Source: a virus. From it: DNA of 20,125 nt. Location: IMG/VR virus record IMGVR_UViG_3300021962_000840, positions 1-20,125 of that record; one strand, 5' to 3'. Both the position numbers and the translations under genes were made by a program. The stretch's first letter is position 1. The number at the start of each line of letters is the position of its first letter. Of this stretch, positions 1 to 8,055 are shown one piece after another. The notes below the pieces were generated by a model. The model ran no database searches, was not told where the DNA came from, and saw only the letters and a list, made by a program, of their open reading frames with translations.

Positions 1-588
1 GTAGTTGCTCAAAATGCTGTTACCAAGGTTTGTGTTGGCAGTGTAAGCAGTAGTAGCAGTCAAAGACTTCTTAAGGTTGTAAGCCTGCGCTGGTGTAACA
101 ACAGCGTAGAAAGGACCAGTGATCTTGCGACCACGTAATACAGCAACAGCCTTCATGATGTGCTCAACAGTTAATTCACCTGCGGCACCTGGACCAGCTT
201 CACCAGTCAAGCCAGAGAACAAACCAAACAAGTTTGAGTCCATCTTTTCAGCGATAGCACGACCGCTAGCTTCACCCAATTGTGCGGCAACGTTAGAGAA
301 CGCACTGTCACGCAAGAAGTCTGTAACTTGGTGGTAAACACCAATTTCACCTAGTGTCAATGTAACTGCTTCTGTGCCAGTTGTTTTCTTAGTAGCAGGT
401 GTGCCTTCAACTAATGTGTCAGCAGACACTGCGTCCCATACTGGAACTTGCACTGTGGTGCCAGCGCCTGTAGGCACATCTAAAATTGTTGAAATCTGGC
501 GTGCAACAGATTGTTCGAAAGCAGCCATCTGGGCTTCTACGATTAGGTTGTTAAACAACTCTGAGTTTACGGATGTCGTATTTGACAT
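1..588 (-). CDS. Major capsid protein, HK97-fold type (3' end off window)
   Basis: This is the first 196 residues of a protein that runs off the left edge, so the C-terminus is missing. It begins MSNTTSVNSELFNNLIVEAQ and continues with a segment (about residues 60-110) containing EGTPATKKTTGTEAVTLTLGEIG and VTDFLRDSAFSNVAAQLGEA, followed by AEKMDSNLFGLF and a VTPAQAYNLKK stretch. This pattern (N-arm, 'G-x-Y-x-x-V-T-D' strand, long helix with 'A-x-x-x-D') is typical of HK97-fold major capsid proteins of marine phages, which assemble the icosahedral shell. The ATG at 588 is preceded by AAAGGA, which overlaps the stop codon of the scaffold gene. Position directly after portal and scaffold genes supports the call. 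An encapsulin-type shell protein is the alternative, unlikely in this context. Confidence 0.87.
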   Translation of the reverse strand, partial: MSNTTSVNSELFNNLIVEAQMAAFEQSVARQISTILDVPTGAGTTVQVPVWDAVSADTLVEGTPATKKTTGTEAVTLTLGEIGVYHQVTDFLRDSAFSNVAAQLGEASGRAIAEKMDSNLFGLFSGLTGEAGPGAAGELTVEHIMKAVAVLRGRKITGPFYAVVTPAQAYNLKKSLTATTAYTANTNLGNSILSNY

Positions 589-600
589 AATTAAATTCCT

Positions 601-1281
601 TTATTTTTGTGAGGCTTTCATCTTGCGATATAACTCGCGATGTTCAGGCAAGCGCATATCCAAGTCAGCCACATTCATTTGTGTAGGGCTAGTCTCTTGA
701 CCAAACCCAGGCTTTGCTCCTGAGCCAGCGGGTTGTGCGGCTACAAAGAAACTGTTTTCACGTAGAAATTCATCAACTAAATCGCCAATGCCCAGAGGTT
801 TTGCTTTTTCAGCATCATAACGGATTTGACCATCTTTGTCAACTACTTCTACTGCACCATCTGCACCCAACTTTAGGTTGTTGCGTAATAGTGCGGCTAC
901 CTTATCTGGTGCTACTGCTTTGCGAGCGGCTGCTTCAGCAATTAGTGCACCATCAATTTTGATAGTTTCCAGTTCTCTTGTAAGTGCGGCAATCTTCTGC
1001 TCACTTGCTGACTTAACCTGTCCTAGAACTTTGTCAAACTCTTGGCGTTTTAACGCGGCTTCAGTTTCCTGTTGCTCTTTGAGTGTTTTAAGTTCTTGAT
1101 ATTCACCAACATCAATGTTAGCAAACTTCTTTTCAACTTGGCTAAGTCGTTTAGTAACGATTTGATTTACTTCTTCTTGAGTAAATGTTTTCTCGCTACT
1201 GGGCTGGGTTGTTTGGTTTTGAGTATTTTGTGCTGGTTGCCCATCAACTGCACCTACTGTAACCTGTGTCGTTTGATCCAC
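601..1281 (-). CDS. Capsid scaffolding protein
   Basis: A 226-aa acidic, alanine/glutamine-rich protein. Residues about 1-30 are low-complexity (Q/T/N). The motif FTQEEVNQIVTKRLSQVEKK (about 32-51) begins a long predicted coiled coil to about residue 110. A conserved-looking C-terminal tail, LPEHRELYRKMKASQK, resembles the basic helix with which phage scaffolds bind the capsid protein. The start is GTG, not ATG: GGAG lies 8 bases upstream of the GTG at 1281. It lies between portal and capsid genes, the usual place for a scaffold. Scaffolds template procapsid assembly and are then removed. I see no protease catalytic motif, so a fused maturation protease is unlikely. Two small inverted repeats lie in the 64-base gap upstream (TTAGCA/TGCTAA at 1325-1345 and TGAGG/CCTCA near 1301-1314). 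Confidence 0.8.
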   Translation of the reverse strand: MDQTTQVTVGAVDGQPAQNTQNQTTQPSSEKTFTQEEVNQIVTKRLSQVEKKFANIDVGEYQELKTLKEQQETEAALKRQEFDKVLGQVKSASEQKIAALTRELETIKIDGALIAEAAARKAVAPDKVAALLRNNLKLGADGAVEVVDKDGQIRYDAEKAKPLGIGDLVDEFLRENSFFVAAQPAGSGAKPGFGQETSPTQMNVADLDMRLPEHRELYRKMKASQK

Positions 1282-1345
1282 AGTGATCTCCTATTTTTTT
1301 TGAGGTAGTCCTCAGTGTGTTTATTTAGCACCAATCAGATGCTAA

Positions 1346-2971
1346 TTATTCAGTTCCTTCAATGATATGTCTAATCTCATCTAAAGTGCTAGCATCCACT
1401 TCTGGGTGCATTGCTAAAATCTCAGCATCAGTATACCCTTGACGAATCATCTCAGCCAATGGCATAATTTGTTGTTGTTCTTCTTCACCCAGCGCAGGTT
1501 GTGTTTCACCTGGAGTCATAATACCACGACCTGGACCATCTGGATCTTCTGTGACCACAATACTTTGCTGGACTGCTTCAATGGTTTCATCATCATCTAA
1601 TGTGATTTCAACAATGGCTTTCTTCGCTTCTGCTTGATACAATGGATTATCAACAAGGCTCAAACCTTGGGCCAACTGTGCAAGATCGCGAGCTTTGTCG
1701 CGTAAAGAGAACGAAGTTTCATAACAGATTTCAAAATCTTCACTAGGTTCAACGCCCTGCCATGCAAAGAACAAGTCCCAAATCTTGTATTCTATTTTTT
1801 CTAATGCGGCTGCTTTGTCGCTTAGACGAGCATTCAATACAAGAAAATCCGCTTCTGTAGCTACACCTGATTGTGTCTTTTCACCACGAACTGCTGTTAG
1901 GTGTGTCATGCGGTCAATAGCATCTTTGTGATATTGAATAGCCGCTAAAATGCTGTCAATAGTTGCTCCACTTGGTTGCAACAAGAATGGCTTCAAATCA
2001 CCTGGCAAGTTTTCAGGCATATTGATAATGGCACCACTACCTCCAGAAGCTTGTGTGTCTGCTGTTTTAACTAAACTTGGTGAACTTGAAATGCGAATGT
2101 TTTGTTCAAGTTCAGAGCAGTAGTTATAGATACTGCGTTGGTGATCAGAAGCATCAGCAATATCGCTGTTACCGCAACCAACAACAACCTTTTGTCCATT
2201 GTAAGCGCAGAACACAGGCACACGTCCTAGTGGATTGATGTATTCTACTTGCTTGATAATGCGTGTGTAGTCTACAATCAAATTTGTAGATACTGTGTTT
2301 GAGTTTAAGTCAATGTCATTGGCACCACGCACTGCAATACTGTGTTGGTTGCGTTCTACATGATATTCATACACTATTTCAGGTGTCCAAACACGAATAA
2401 CATCATATGTGTCAAAACTGGCTTCACGGATTTTTACATAAACAAGTTCACTGCGGCCACTAATACCACGTTCATAACGCCAGTCCAAGGCTTGTAACGG
2501 CGTATACATGCTGACATAAGGACGAATACCTAATGCTTGTTCTTCAGCACGAGTTTGTGCTTGGTAAGCAGGGCGATCAACTGCAATCCAAGCTGTGCCG
2601 TAAATGCTTAATGTATCAGAAACTGCTTTTTGAAAGTCATTTAGATCTGTGTCATCTAAGTCACAATCTTCAATAAAGTCATCTGCGTCAACTGCTTCAC
2701 CTACTGTGCCCAATGTGCGTGTGGGCTCTGTTTTAAACAAGTATGAACGATACACATTCACAACTGTTTGCACATGGTTGTCTAATGCTGTGGAAACCAA
2801 ACGTTGATTATATTGATTGCCTGGACTTTGATCTTCATTTAAATATTTGCGTAGATAACCTGCTTCGCGATAGTCTGGTCCACCAGCATAACTGCGAGCA
2901 AGATAATCCCATTGACGCATCTCTTGTTTGTATACTGAGTGCGTTTCTTTTAACTGTTCTAGTGTTAACAT
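1346..2971 (-). CDS. Portal protein
   Basis: A 541-aa protein following the large terminase. It forms the dodecameric vertex through which DNA is packaged and to which the tail attaches. Recognisable features are the N-terminal helix with WDYLARSYAGGPDYREAGYL, the 'NQYNQRLVSTALDNHVQTVVNVYRSYLFKTEP' region (about 55-90), the central 'Y..PLQALDWRYERG' and 'IYNYCSELEQNIRISSSPSL' parts, a long helix KDAIDRMTHL, and an acidic C-terminus. Length suits phage portals (400-700 aa). An upstream in-frame ATG at 2998 would overlap the terminase by 16 bases. The ATG at 2971 is preferred because AAAGGA lies just upstream, overlapping the terminase stop. Confidence 0.86.
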   Translation of the reverse strand: MLTLEQLKETHSVYKQEMRQWDYLARSYAGGPDYREAGYLRKYLNEDQSPGNQYNQRLVSTALDNHVQTVVNVYRSYLFKTEPTRTLGTVGEAVDADDFIEDCDLDDTDLNDFQKAVSDTLSIYGTAWIAVDRPAYQAQTRAEEQALGIRPYVSMYTPLQALDWRYERGISGRSELVYVKIREASFDTYDVIRVWTPEIVYEYHVERNQHSIAVRGANDIDLNSNTVSTNLIVDYTRIIKQVEYINPLGRVPVFCAYNGQKVVVGCGNSDIADASDHQRSIYNYCSELEQNIRISSSPSLVKTADTQASGGSGAIINMPENLPGDLKPFLLQPSGATIDSILAAIQYHKDAIDRMTHLTAVRGEKTQSGVATEADFLVLNARLSDKAAALEKIEYKIWDLFFAWQGVEPSEDFEICYETSFSLRDKARDLAQLAQGLSLVDNPLYQAEAKKAIVEITLDDDETIEAVQQSIVVTEDPDGPGRGIMTPGETQPALGEEEQQQIMPLAEMIRQGYTDAEILAMHPEVDASTLDEIRHIIEGTE

Positions 2972-2982
2972 CTTGTTTTCCT

Positions 2983-4203
2983 TTAAAATCTGCCCCAAGT
3001 TGTGGGCTGGTTGCTTGTATCTATTTCACGCTTGATTGGCCAAAACCAATTTACCAAATATCCGCAAGCATCACCGTGGTGATCAAGTTCGCCTTTGCTT
3101 GGTAATCGTGTTCCTTCTTTATACACTTGACTAGTCAAAGTTTTAATAAGGTTCTTACAAGTCTTACTTATGGTAATATGGCGTTGGCCGTTGCTGTTGC
3201 ATAGTCTACTATTAACAGCGGCAATGCGATCAAGCACTGCGGGGTTGGTTCTGTTTACACGCACTGTAAATCCAGCGTTAGCAAGAATAGCGTGATCTGT
3301 TGTTGTTGAACTTGTGCGACGACTTTGTCCGCTGGCGTCGGGGAAGACTTCAATGCGTCTGTTTGGATAGCGGCGTTTGAGTTCTTCACAAAAGTCATAA
3401 GTGTTGGCACCAAAAATTGCCATCTCATCTATTATGTGTAATTCTTCACCTCGACGCACACCTATAACTGCGGCTAGAGGATCAACGTTAAAGTCCAATC
3501 CCACTAATAGCGTTTCACGATCTTGTAATGGTTCACTAACGCCAATGTTGGCTGGAGCATAGCTGTAATATATTAAACCACTATACTGCTCAAATGTAGC
3601 GCAGTATTCTTGGTTAAATGTGCGTTCATCTAAGTCTCGTCTTGCGGCTTCAATTTCTTCTGGCGGGACATTGCCCCCGTCAATCGTGCGAAATTGGTAG
3701 CTAGACCATGTGTCTGGGTCTATAGAGGCTTGGTCATACAAATCTTTTAAAAATCCCATGCCTTTTGGAGTGCCCAGAAAAACTGCCTTACCCAATGTGC
3801 TTGACAGCGTGGGACGAATTACTTCATACCATACAGCTGGATCCATGTCAGCAACTTCGTCAAATACTACTAGATTCAAACCCACACCACGCAAACTGTC
3901 TGGATTGTCTGCAGAGCGCAAACATATTTCACTGCCGTTGCGTAATATCAAACTCATGTCAGTTTCATTTACTTTTTCAACCCAGTTTAGTCGCAACAAT
4001 TTCTTTTTAAGTGGCTTCCACATGATTTGGCGTGCCATACGATATGTTGGCGCAATATACCAAACTAGTTGATTGGGGATTCGTGCAACTTTTGCCATCA
4101 GATGCATGCTTACAAAACTTTTACCAAAACGACGACCACACACGCTTACAATCATGCGATGTGGATCGTTAGCAATAGTCAACTGTGGTGTGCTTAATGG
4201 CAT
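2983..4203 (-). CDS. terL: Large terminase subunit (TerL)
   Basis: The DNA-packaging motor, 406 aa. The ATPase domain has the Walker A variant GRRFGKS (residues 23-29) and Walker B VVFDE (112-116, catalytic E). The C-terminal RNase-H-like nuclease domain starts with VGLDFNVDPLAAVIGV (around residue 235), then EVFPDASG, and ends with HHGDACGYLV, giving the expected acidic residues for two-metal cleavage. It is somewhat shorter than many TerL proteins but has both domains. No Shine-Dalgarno sequence is obvious before the ATG. The upstream 29-aa ORF overlaps this start, so translational coupling is plausible. Portal, scaffold and capsid genes follow directly. Confidence 0.95.
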   Translation of the reverse strand: MPLSTPQLTIANDPHRMIVSVCGRRFGKSFVSMHLMAKVARIPNQLVWYIAPTYRMARQIMWKPLKKKLLRLNWVEKVNETDMSLILRNGSEICLRSADNPDSLRGVGLNLVVFDEVADMDPAVWYEVIRPTLSSTLGKAVFLGTPKGMGFLKDLYDQASIDPDTWSSYQFRTIDGGNVPPEEIEAARRDLDERTFNQEYCATFEQYSGLIYYSYAPANIGVSEPLQDRETLLVGLDFNVDPLAAVIGVRRGEELHIIDEMAIFGANTYDFCEELKRRYPNRRIEVFPDASGQSRRTSSTTTDHAILANAGFTVRVNRTNPAVLDRIAAVNSRLCNSNGQRHITISKTCKNLIKTLTSQVYKEGTRLPSKGELDHHGDACGYLVNWFWPIKREIDTSNQPTTWGRF

Positions 4204-4283
4204 TGTTGTGGTGTTCTTTTATACTTGCGGGGCCCTTTAGGCTGCTGTGGTGGGACAGGGTCTGTGGGTTGACGTAGTTTCAT
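4194..4283 (-). CDS. Possible 29-aa proline-rich peptide / coupling ORF before terL
   Basis: A short ORF fills the gap between the coiled-coil/TM gene and terL. Its ATG overlaps the preceding TGA (ATGA), and its TAA falls 10 bases inside terL in another frame. The peptide (MKLRQPTDPVPPQQPKGPRK plus nine residues) is basic and proline-rich. Neither it nor terL has a clear ribosome-binding site, so it may mainly pass ribosomes on to the terL start. Very short length makes this tentative. The perfect tiling with both neighbours is the only evidence that it is translated. Confidence 0.4.
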   Translation of the reverse strand: MKLRQPTDPVPPQQPKGPRKYKRTPQQCH

Positions 4284-4555
4284 TTTATATGTGTAATCAA
4301 ATAACCTAATAATCCTATTAGGCTTACGCAAACTGTGCCAGCAGTAGTGATAATTGCTGTATGACTAGAGTTATTGCGCTTTTCAATTAGTTCTTTTATG
4401 TCAGCAAAGCCCTTGCGGGTCTCATCTTTAAGTGCTGATACATCCTTATTAAGATCTTTAATTTGTTGTTCCACTTTGCTCATTCTCATATCTAATTGCT
4501 CATAGCGTAATTCGCATAAGTCAACATGGGTTTCTAGGCTTGTGCGTTCAGTCAT
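4280..4555 (-). CDS. Small coiled-coil protein with C-terminal membrane anchor (XhlA/holin-accessory-like)
   Basis: A 91-aa protein. Residues about 5-60 form a charged heptad-like coiled coil (MRMSKVEQQIKDLNKDVSALKDE...). Residues about 67-90 form one hydrophobic segment (AIITTAGTVCVSLIGLLGYLI), ending HIK. This layout, coiled coil then terminal TM, is that of XhlA-type hemolysin/holin-accessory proteins, and also of some Rz-like or tail-associated small proteins. TAGGAG lies in the last codons of the fibre gene, seven bases before the ATG. The position between fibre and terminase is compatible with a lysis role, but no endolysin is seen in the window. Function is inferred from architecture only. 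Confidence 0.6.
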   Translation of the reverse strand: MTERTSLETHVDLCELRYEQLDMRMSKVEQQIKDLNKDVSALKDETRKGFADIKELIEKRNNSSHTAIITTAGTVCVSLIGLLGYLITHIK

Positions 4556-4556
4556 T

Positions 4557-7427
4557 TTATGCTCCTATTGGTGTTACTGTTGTTACTAATGTTGCTGTGC
4601 CTGGACAGAATGCTGTTGAGGCATAGTTGGTGAATATCAATGCAGTATCATTAACAGCATAAGCAATCTCGTAATAATCAGTAGTGTTGGCACTATCAAT
4701 AACAAAGTTCCAACCCGCAATGGTTGAAGCACTTTTGGCCAATGTGACTCTACCAGTTGAGTTTGCAAGGTCCGCACCGTTCTTACGCAACCAAATGTAA
4801 GCAATGTGTTCTGCATTGGCACCGTTTTCAATCTGCACACTGAACTGCAAGTTATACATGCCTGGCGCACCCAATATGATACGACTTGTTGAACCAACGC
4901 TGGCTACATTGCTAAAGTCTGGTGTGCCAATAGGAAACACATAAGCAGTATTTGCCGCGGCTGCTGTAATTGTTGAATTATACTGCCACTGACCATAAAC
5001 ACGACTGTAGTTGATCTTGTTGCCAACTAGGGCTGTGCCAGCATAGTCAGTAAGTGTCAATGCATTGGCTTTTAGCGTGTTGTTTGTGGGTGTAAAGATA
5101 GCAACATCACTAACACTTGAACCACCAGGAGTGGCGCTGGCTGTTCCTGCTCTAATCCTTGTTTCAGTTATCTTACTTGAAATTATGTTTACACTAGAGA
5201 ATGTAGCACCAGTTTGATCACCATTGGCTAAATTTAAGAACCAAGCCGCATCACCTGTTGTAGAATAACCTGAGGTCATATCAGCAATGGTATAGATTGT
5301 GCCGTTTGAACCACCTGTTCTATAACGGAAACCAGTTCCATCATTATTGCTAGGAGCGGCTTGATCACTACGAATCAATTGAATGTTAAAACTTGGGCGA
5401 CTTTCAGTAGCACCAGGTGTGCCCACTGTTGTTCTACTTAAAGTGTGTAAGCCAGCACCTGTTATTGTAGTGCCAGTTGAAGCAAAAGTAGCGTAAGTTG
5501 TAGTGCCAGCGTTGTTCTTAACTGTTAGTGTATCTTGGTTGATGCTACCAGATGTAGCGCCAAATGACGCATAAGTTTGTGTATTGGCTGAGTTGGTGAT
5601 GTTTGTTGTGTTACCACCAAGTCGTGCCAGTGTATCAGTTAATAAGAAAGCCGCAACACCACCTGTGGTGTTTAAGAAATAATTACCACGCTGGAATTGA
5701 CCCATCATGGTTGGTGCGTTATAGTCACCAGCACCTTGCAAGAACTGTATTACGTGATTGCCGCTGGTTTGATAACGACTACGAATAGCATTTTGAAATG
5801 AAGTTGCTTGTGTGTTATCTGTGCCCACATATTCAAATGACAACCATGGACCGCCATCAACTGCACGAGCGGCATCCCCACGATTGCGGGAGATTGCTAA
5901 CACAGCGTTAGCGCCAGTGCCAGACGCTGTTCTACTAAAACGGTTTAGGTTAGCACTGTCAACTGTTGCAGAATTAACCCATGCTGTGCCATTGTAGTAA
6001 ATCATTTGGCCAGCGGTGCCTGTTGTGATAACAACATCACTCAGCGCATCAATGGAGGTGTTGTTGATTCTTGAAGTAACTCTAGCATCAGTGTAGTATA
6101 AGTTTGTTGAACCTTCTGACAAGTTGTCAGTAGTCTTAGTTGCTAATCTGCCATCAAAGTCAGTATTGCTACGAGCAGTAGTGTAATAAAGATTAGTTCC
6201 CTCAGCGAGATTCGTAGTGGACTTTGTAGCCAGTCTAGTGTCAAAGTCGCTATTAGCGCGACTAGTAGTATAATAGAGGTTAGTTCCTTCATTTAAATTC
6301 GTTGTAGTTTTAGTGGCTAACCAAGTGTCAGCAGTAGATGTAAAATCAGCTGTGGCCAACTTTGTGCCTAATGCTGTTGAGATAGTTGTGGCAAAGTTAG
6401 GATCATCACCTAATGCAGCCGCCAATTCATTCAATGTGTCTAAGGTAGCGGGAGCAGTATCTACTAGGGCCGCAATGCCAATAGCAACTCTAGCATCTGC
6501 TCTAGCATCAGTGTAGTATTTGTTGGTAGTGCCTTCAGCAAGACCATCTGTAGTGTGGTTGCTCAATGACGCAATGGTAGTGGGTGTAGTATAACTGATA
6601 ACACCTGTAATAGCACTATAACTCAAACTGCCACTTACTGAGATAGCAGAGCGTGCTAGGCCATTGGCAAAGTATTTGTTGGTAGTGCCTTGAGCCAAGT
6701 TGTCAGTTGTTTTGGTTGCTAGACGTGTGTCAAAAGCTGAGTTGACTCTAGCAGTTGTGTAGTATTGATTAGTGCCTTCGCTAATGTCAGATGTTGTTAA
6801 GACCACTGTGTTGGTTTTACCATTAACTGAGTCTACTGGGTAATCAATAGCACCAATGCCTGCGGCTACTCTAGCATCAGCACGGGCATCAGTGTAGTAT
6901 AAGTTGGTGCCTTCCCCTAACTCTGTTGTTGAAATTGGAATGTCATAATAAACAACACCATCACGGCTTTGCACTAACTTATCTGTGCTTGCACGATAAC
7001 CAATAAAGGCTGAGCCACTAGCACCCGCAGCCATGCTAACACCAGTTAAATCAGGTTTGCCTAAGCCATTAGTGCCCAACAACAAGTTATAGCCGTGAAA
7101 TGTGGGATTTTCAGCAAAGCTAGTAAAGGCACCAGGCGCTGTATTGTCGCCTTGCACAAATAGATTTGCAGTTGTAGTGCCAGGAACTGTGATGTCTGAA
7201 CGTGCTGTAATAGCACTTTGAACATCAACTACGCCTGTTAGTCCGTTAATACTTGCAACGCCAGCCGCTGTAGGACTTAGCACTACTCTTACTGCATCAT
7301 TAGTGGTTGACACTGTAATGTTAGTAGTGGCTGTGGTTTCACTTACTACAACACGGGGTGCGGTATCTGCCACGGTAACTCTGCTTACCGCTAAACTTTC
7401 ATCTACTGTTACTCGTGGAGTTGCCAT
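4557..7427 (-). CDS. Large repeat-containing tail fibre / receptor-binding structural protein
   Basis: A 956-aa protein rich in T, A, N, S and G. Residues 1-80 are beta-strand-like, with repeated VTV/VVV strings. Residues about 170-450 hold seven degenerate copies of an EGTNLYYTxAR-type unit, several followed by DxRLATKTT. This repeat is widespread in phage tail fibres and trimeric adhesin-like proteins. Residues about 320-356 carry a TLDTLNELAAALGDD module, also frequent in phage fibres. The C-terminal ~110 residues (YNLQFSVQIENG...AYIWLRKNG...) look like a C1q/TNF-type trimeric jelly-roll head, a likely receptor-binding tip. The ATG overlaps the stop of the upstream gene (TAATG). It probably works with the adjacent BppU-like protein. 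Confidence 0.85.
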   Translation of the reverse strand: MATPRVTVDESLAVSRVTVADTAPRVVVSETTATTNITVSTTNDAVRVVLSPTAAGVASINGLTGVVDVQSAITARSDITVPGTTTANLFVQGDNTAPGAFTSFAENPTFHGYNLLLGTNGLGKPDLTGVSMAAGASGSAFIGYRASTDKLVQSRDGVVYYDIPISTTELGEGTNLYYTDARADARVAAGIGAIDYPVDSVNGKTNTVVLTTSDISEGTNQYYTTARVNSAFDTRLATKTTDNLAQGTTNKYFANGLARSAISVSGSLSYSAITGVISYTTPTTIASLSNHTTDGLAEGTTNKYYTDARADARVAIGIAALVDTAPATLDTLNELAAALGDDPNFATTISTALGTKLATADFTSTADTWLATKTTTNLNEGTNLYYTTSRANSDFDTRLATKSTTNLAEGTNLYYTTARSNTDFDGRLATKTTDNLSEGSTNLYYTDARVTSRINNTSIDALSDVVITTGTAGQMIYYNGTAWVNSATVDSANLNRFSRTASGTGANAVLAISRNRGDAARAVDGGPWLSFEYVGTDNTQATSFQNAIRSRYQTSGNHVIQFLQGAGDYNAPTMMGQFQRGNYFLNTTGGVAAFLLTDTLARLGGNTTNITNSANTQTYASFGATSGSINQDTLTVKNNAGTTTYATFASTGTTITGAGLHTLSRTTVGTPGATESRPSFNIQLIRSDQAAPSNNDGTGFRYRTGGSNGTIYTIADMTSGYSTTGDAAWFLNLANGDQTGATFSSVNIISSKITETRIRAGTASATPGGSSVSDVAIFTPTNNTLKANALTLTDYAGTALVGNKINYSRVYGQWQYNSTITAAAANTAYVFPIGTPDFSNVASVGSTSRIILGAPGMYNLQFSVQIENGANAEHIAYIWLRKNGADLANSTGRVTLAKSASTIAGWNFVIDSANTTDYYEIAYAVNDTALIFTNYASTAFCPGTATLVTTVTPIGA

Positions 7428-7768
7428 TATCGTGTTACCTCACCTGATACAAATGCTTCACCTTCTAAGATGCGTGTCACTGTGGTGCCATCTACAAGTT
7501 CTACATCATAGCGTAGAGTCTGTGCTGGTAGTAGTGCTGTGTTTGTGGCACTTAGGTTCCAAGTAACAACACCAGGATTGGTGTTTTGATCTGCTACTGT
7601 GAATACAAATGTGCCAACTGGAAGTGCGTCTGCTAAACTTCGTTTGATATATCCACGTAGTGTTTTACCAGTTAAGTTTAATGGTGTCGTCCCAGTTGAA
7701 TATATGGTCATGGTGCGGTTGAATGTTGCACCTTGTTCTATAAGAATGTTAAGCAGACCTGCTGACAT
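7427..7768 (-). CDS. BppU-N-like baseplate/fibre-attachment protein
   Basis: A 113-aa all-beta protein. The pattern 'IEQGATFNRTMTIY...PLNLTGKTLRGYIKRS...FVFTVADQ..NPGVVTWNLSATNT..LPAQTLRYDVELVDG..TRILEGEAFVSGEVTR' matches the BppU N-terminal domain seen in baseplate upper proteins and in many stand-alone phage proteins. In lactococcal phages this domain attaches receptor-binding proteins to the baseplate. An in-frame upstream ATG (7792) exists, but AAAGGA directly precedes the ATG at 7768, so the shorter form is given. It ends on the start of the fibre gene (TAATG overlap), which suggests stoichiometric coupled synthesis and a role in connecting that fibre to the virion. Confidence 0.72.
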   Translation of the reverse strand: MSAGLLNILIEQGATFNRTMTIYSTGTTPLNLTGKTLRGYIKRSLADALPVGTFVFTVADQNTNPGVVTWNLSATNTALLPAQTLRYDVELVDGTTVTRILEGEAFVSGEVTR

Positions 7769-7782
7769 ATTGCGTTCCTTTA

Positions 7783-7950
7783 TTAAAACCAACTCAGCAC
7801 TGTGCGAATGGCTGTGTATGGTATGTATATTGCTCCAGAAATAAGAACTAGGCTTAGTAGTCCATTGAGCGTTTTAATGAGCTTAGCCAACTCAGTGGCT
7901 ATGTTTTCGTTTCCAAATAGTTGATCAACTATTTCTTGTGGTAGTCTCAT
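7783..7950 (-). CDS. Small single-TM protein, unknown (holin-like size)
   Basis: A 55-aa protein starting MRLPQEIVDQLFGNENIATE. It has a short amphipathic N-terminal part and one hydrophobic segment at about residues 30-52 (GLLSLVLISGAIYIPYTAI). I chose the ATG at 7950 because AGGAC lies just upstream; an in-frame ATG at 7989 has no such site. It lies between the small terminase and the BppU-like gene. It could be a holin or a small membrane protein, but nothing beyond size and the TM segment supports that. Confidence 0.55.
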   Translation of the reverse strand: MRLPQEIVDQLFGNENIATELAKLIKTLNGLLSLVLISGAIYIPYTAIRTVLSWF

Positions 7951-8020
7951 GTTGTGTCCTAAATTATTTATTGTAATTAAATATCGCAACCTGTGTGCTG
8001 TGGGTGCAACACACGGGCCA

Positions 8021-8055
8021 GACAGTGAAAGTTAACTCTTGTGGCTTTCACTGTC
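8021..8055 (-). repeat. 11-bp perfect inverted repeat spanning the small-terminase stop codon
   Basis: GACAGTGAAAG (8021-8031) and CTTTCACTGTC (8045-8055) are perfect complements separated by 13 bases. On the coding strand one arm encodes the last DSES residues, the loop holds the TAA stop, and the other arm is 3' untranslated. No T-run follows, so this is not a standard terminator. An mRNA-stabilising or processing hairpin is likely. Confidence 0.6.

Noticed and set aside
119-337. Plus-strand ORFs opposite capsid, scaffold, portal, terminase and fibre genes
   Set aside because: All are shadows of well-supported minus-strand genes, without ribosome-binding sites or recognisable motifs.
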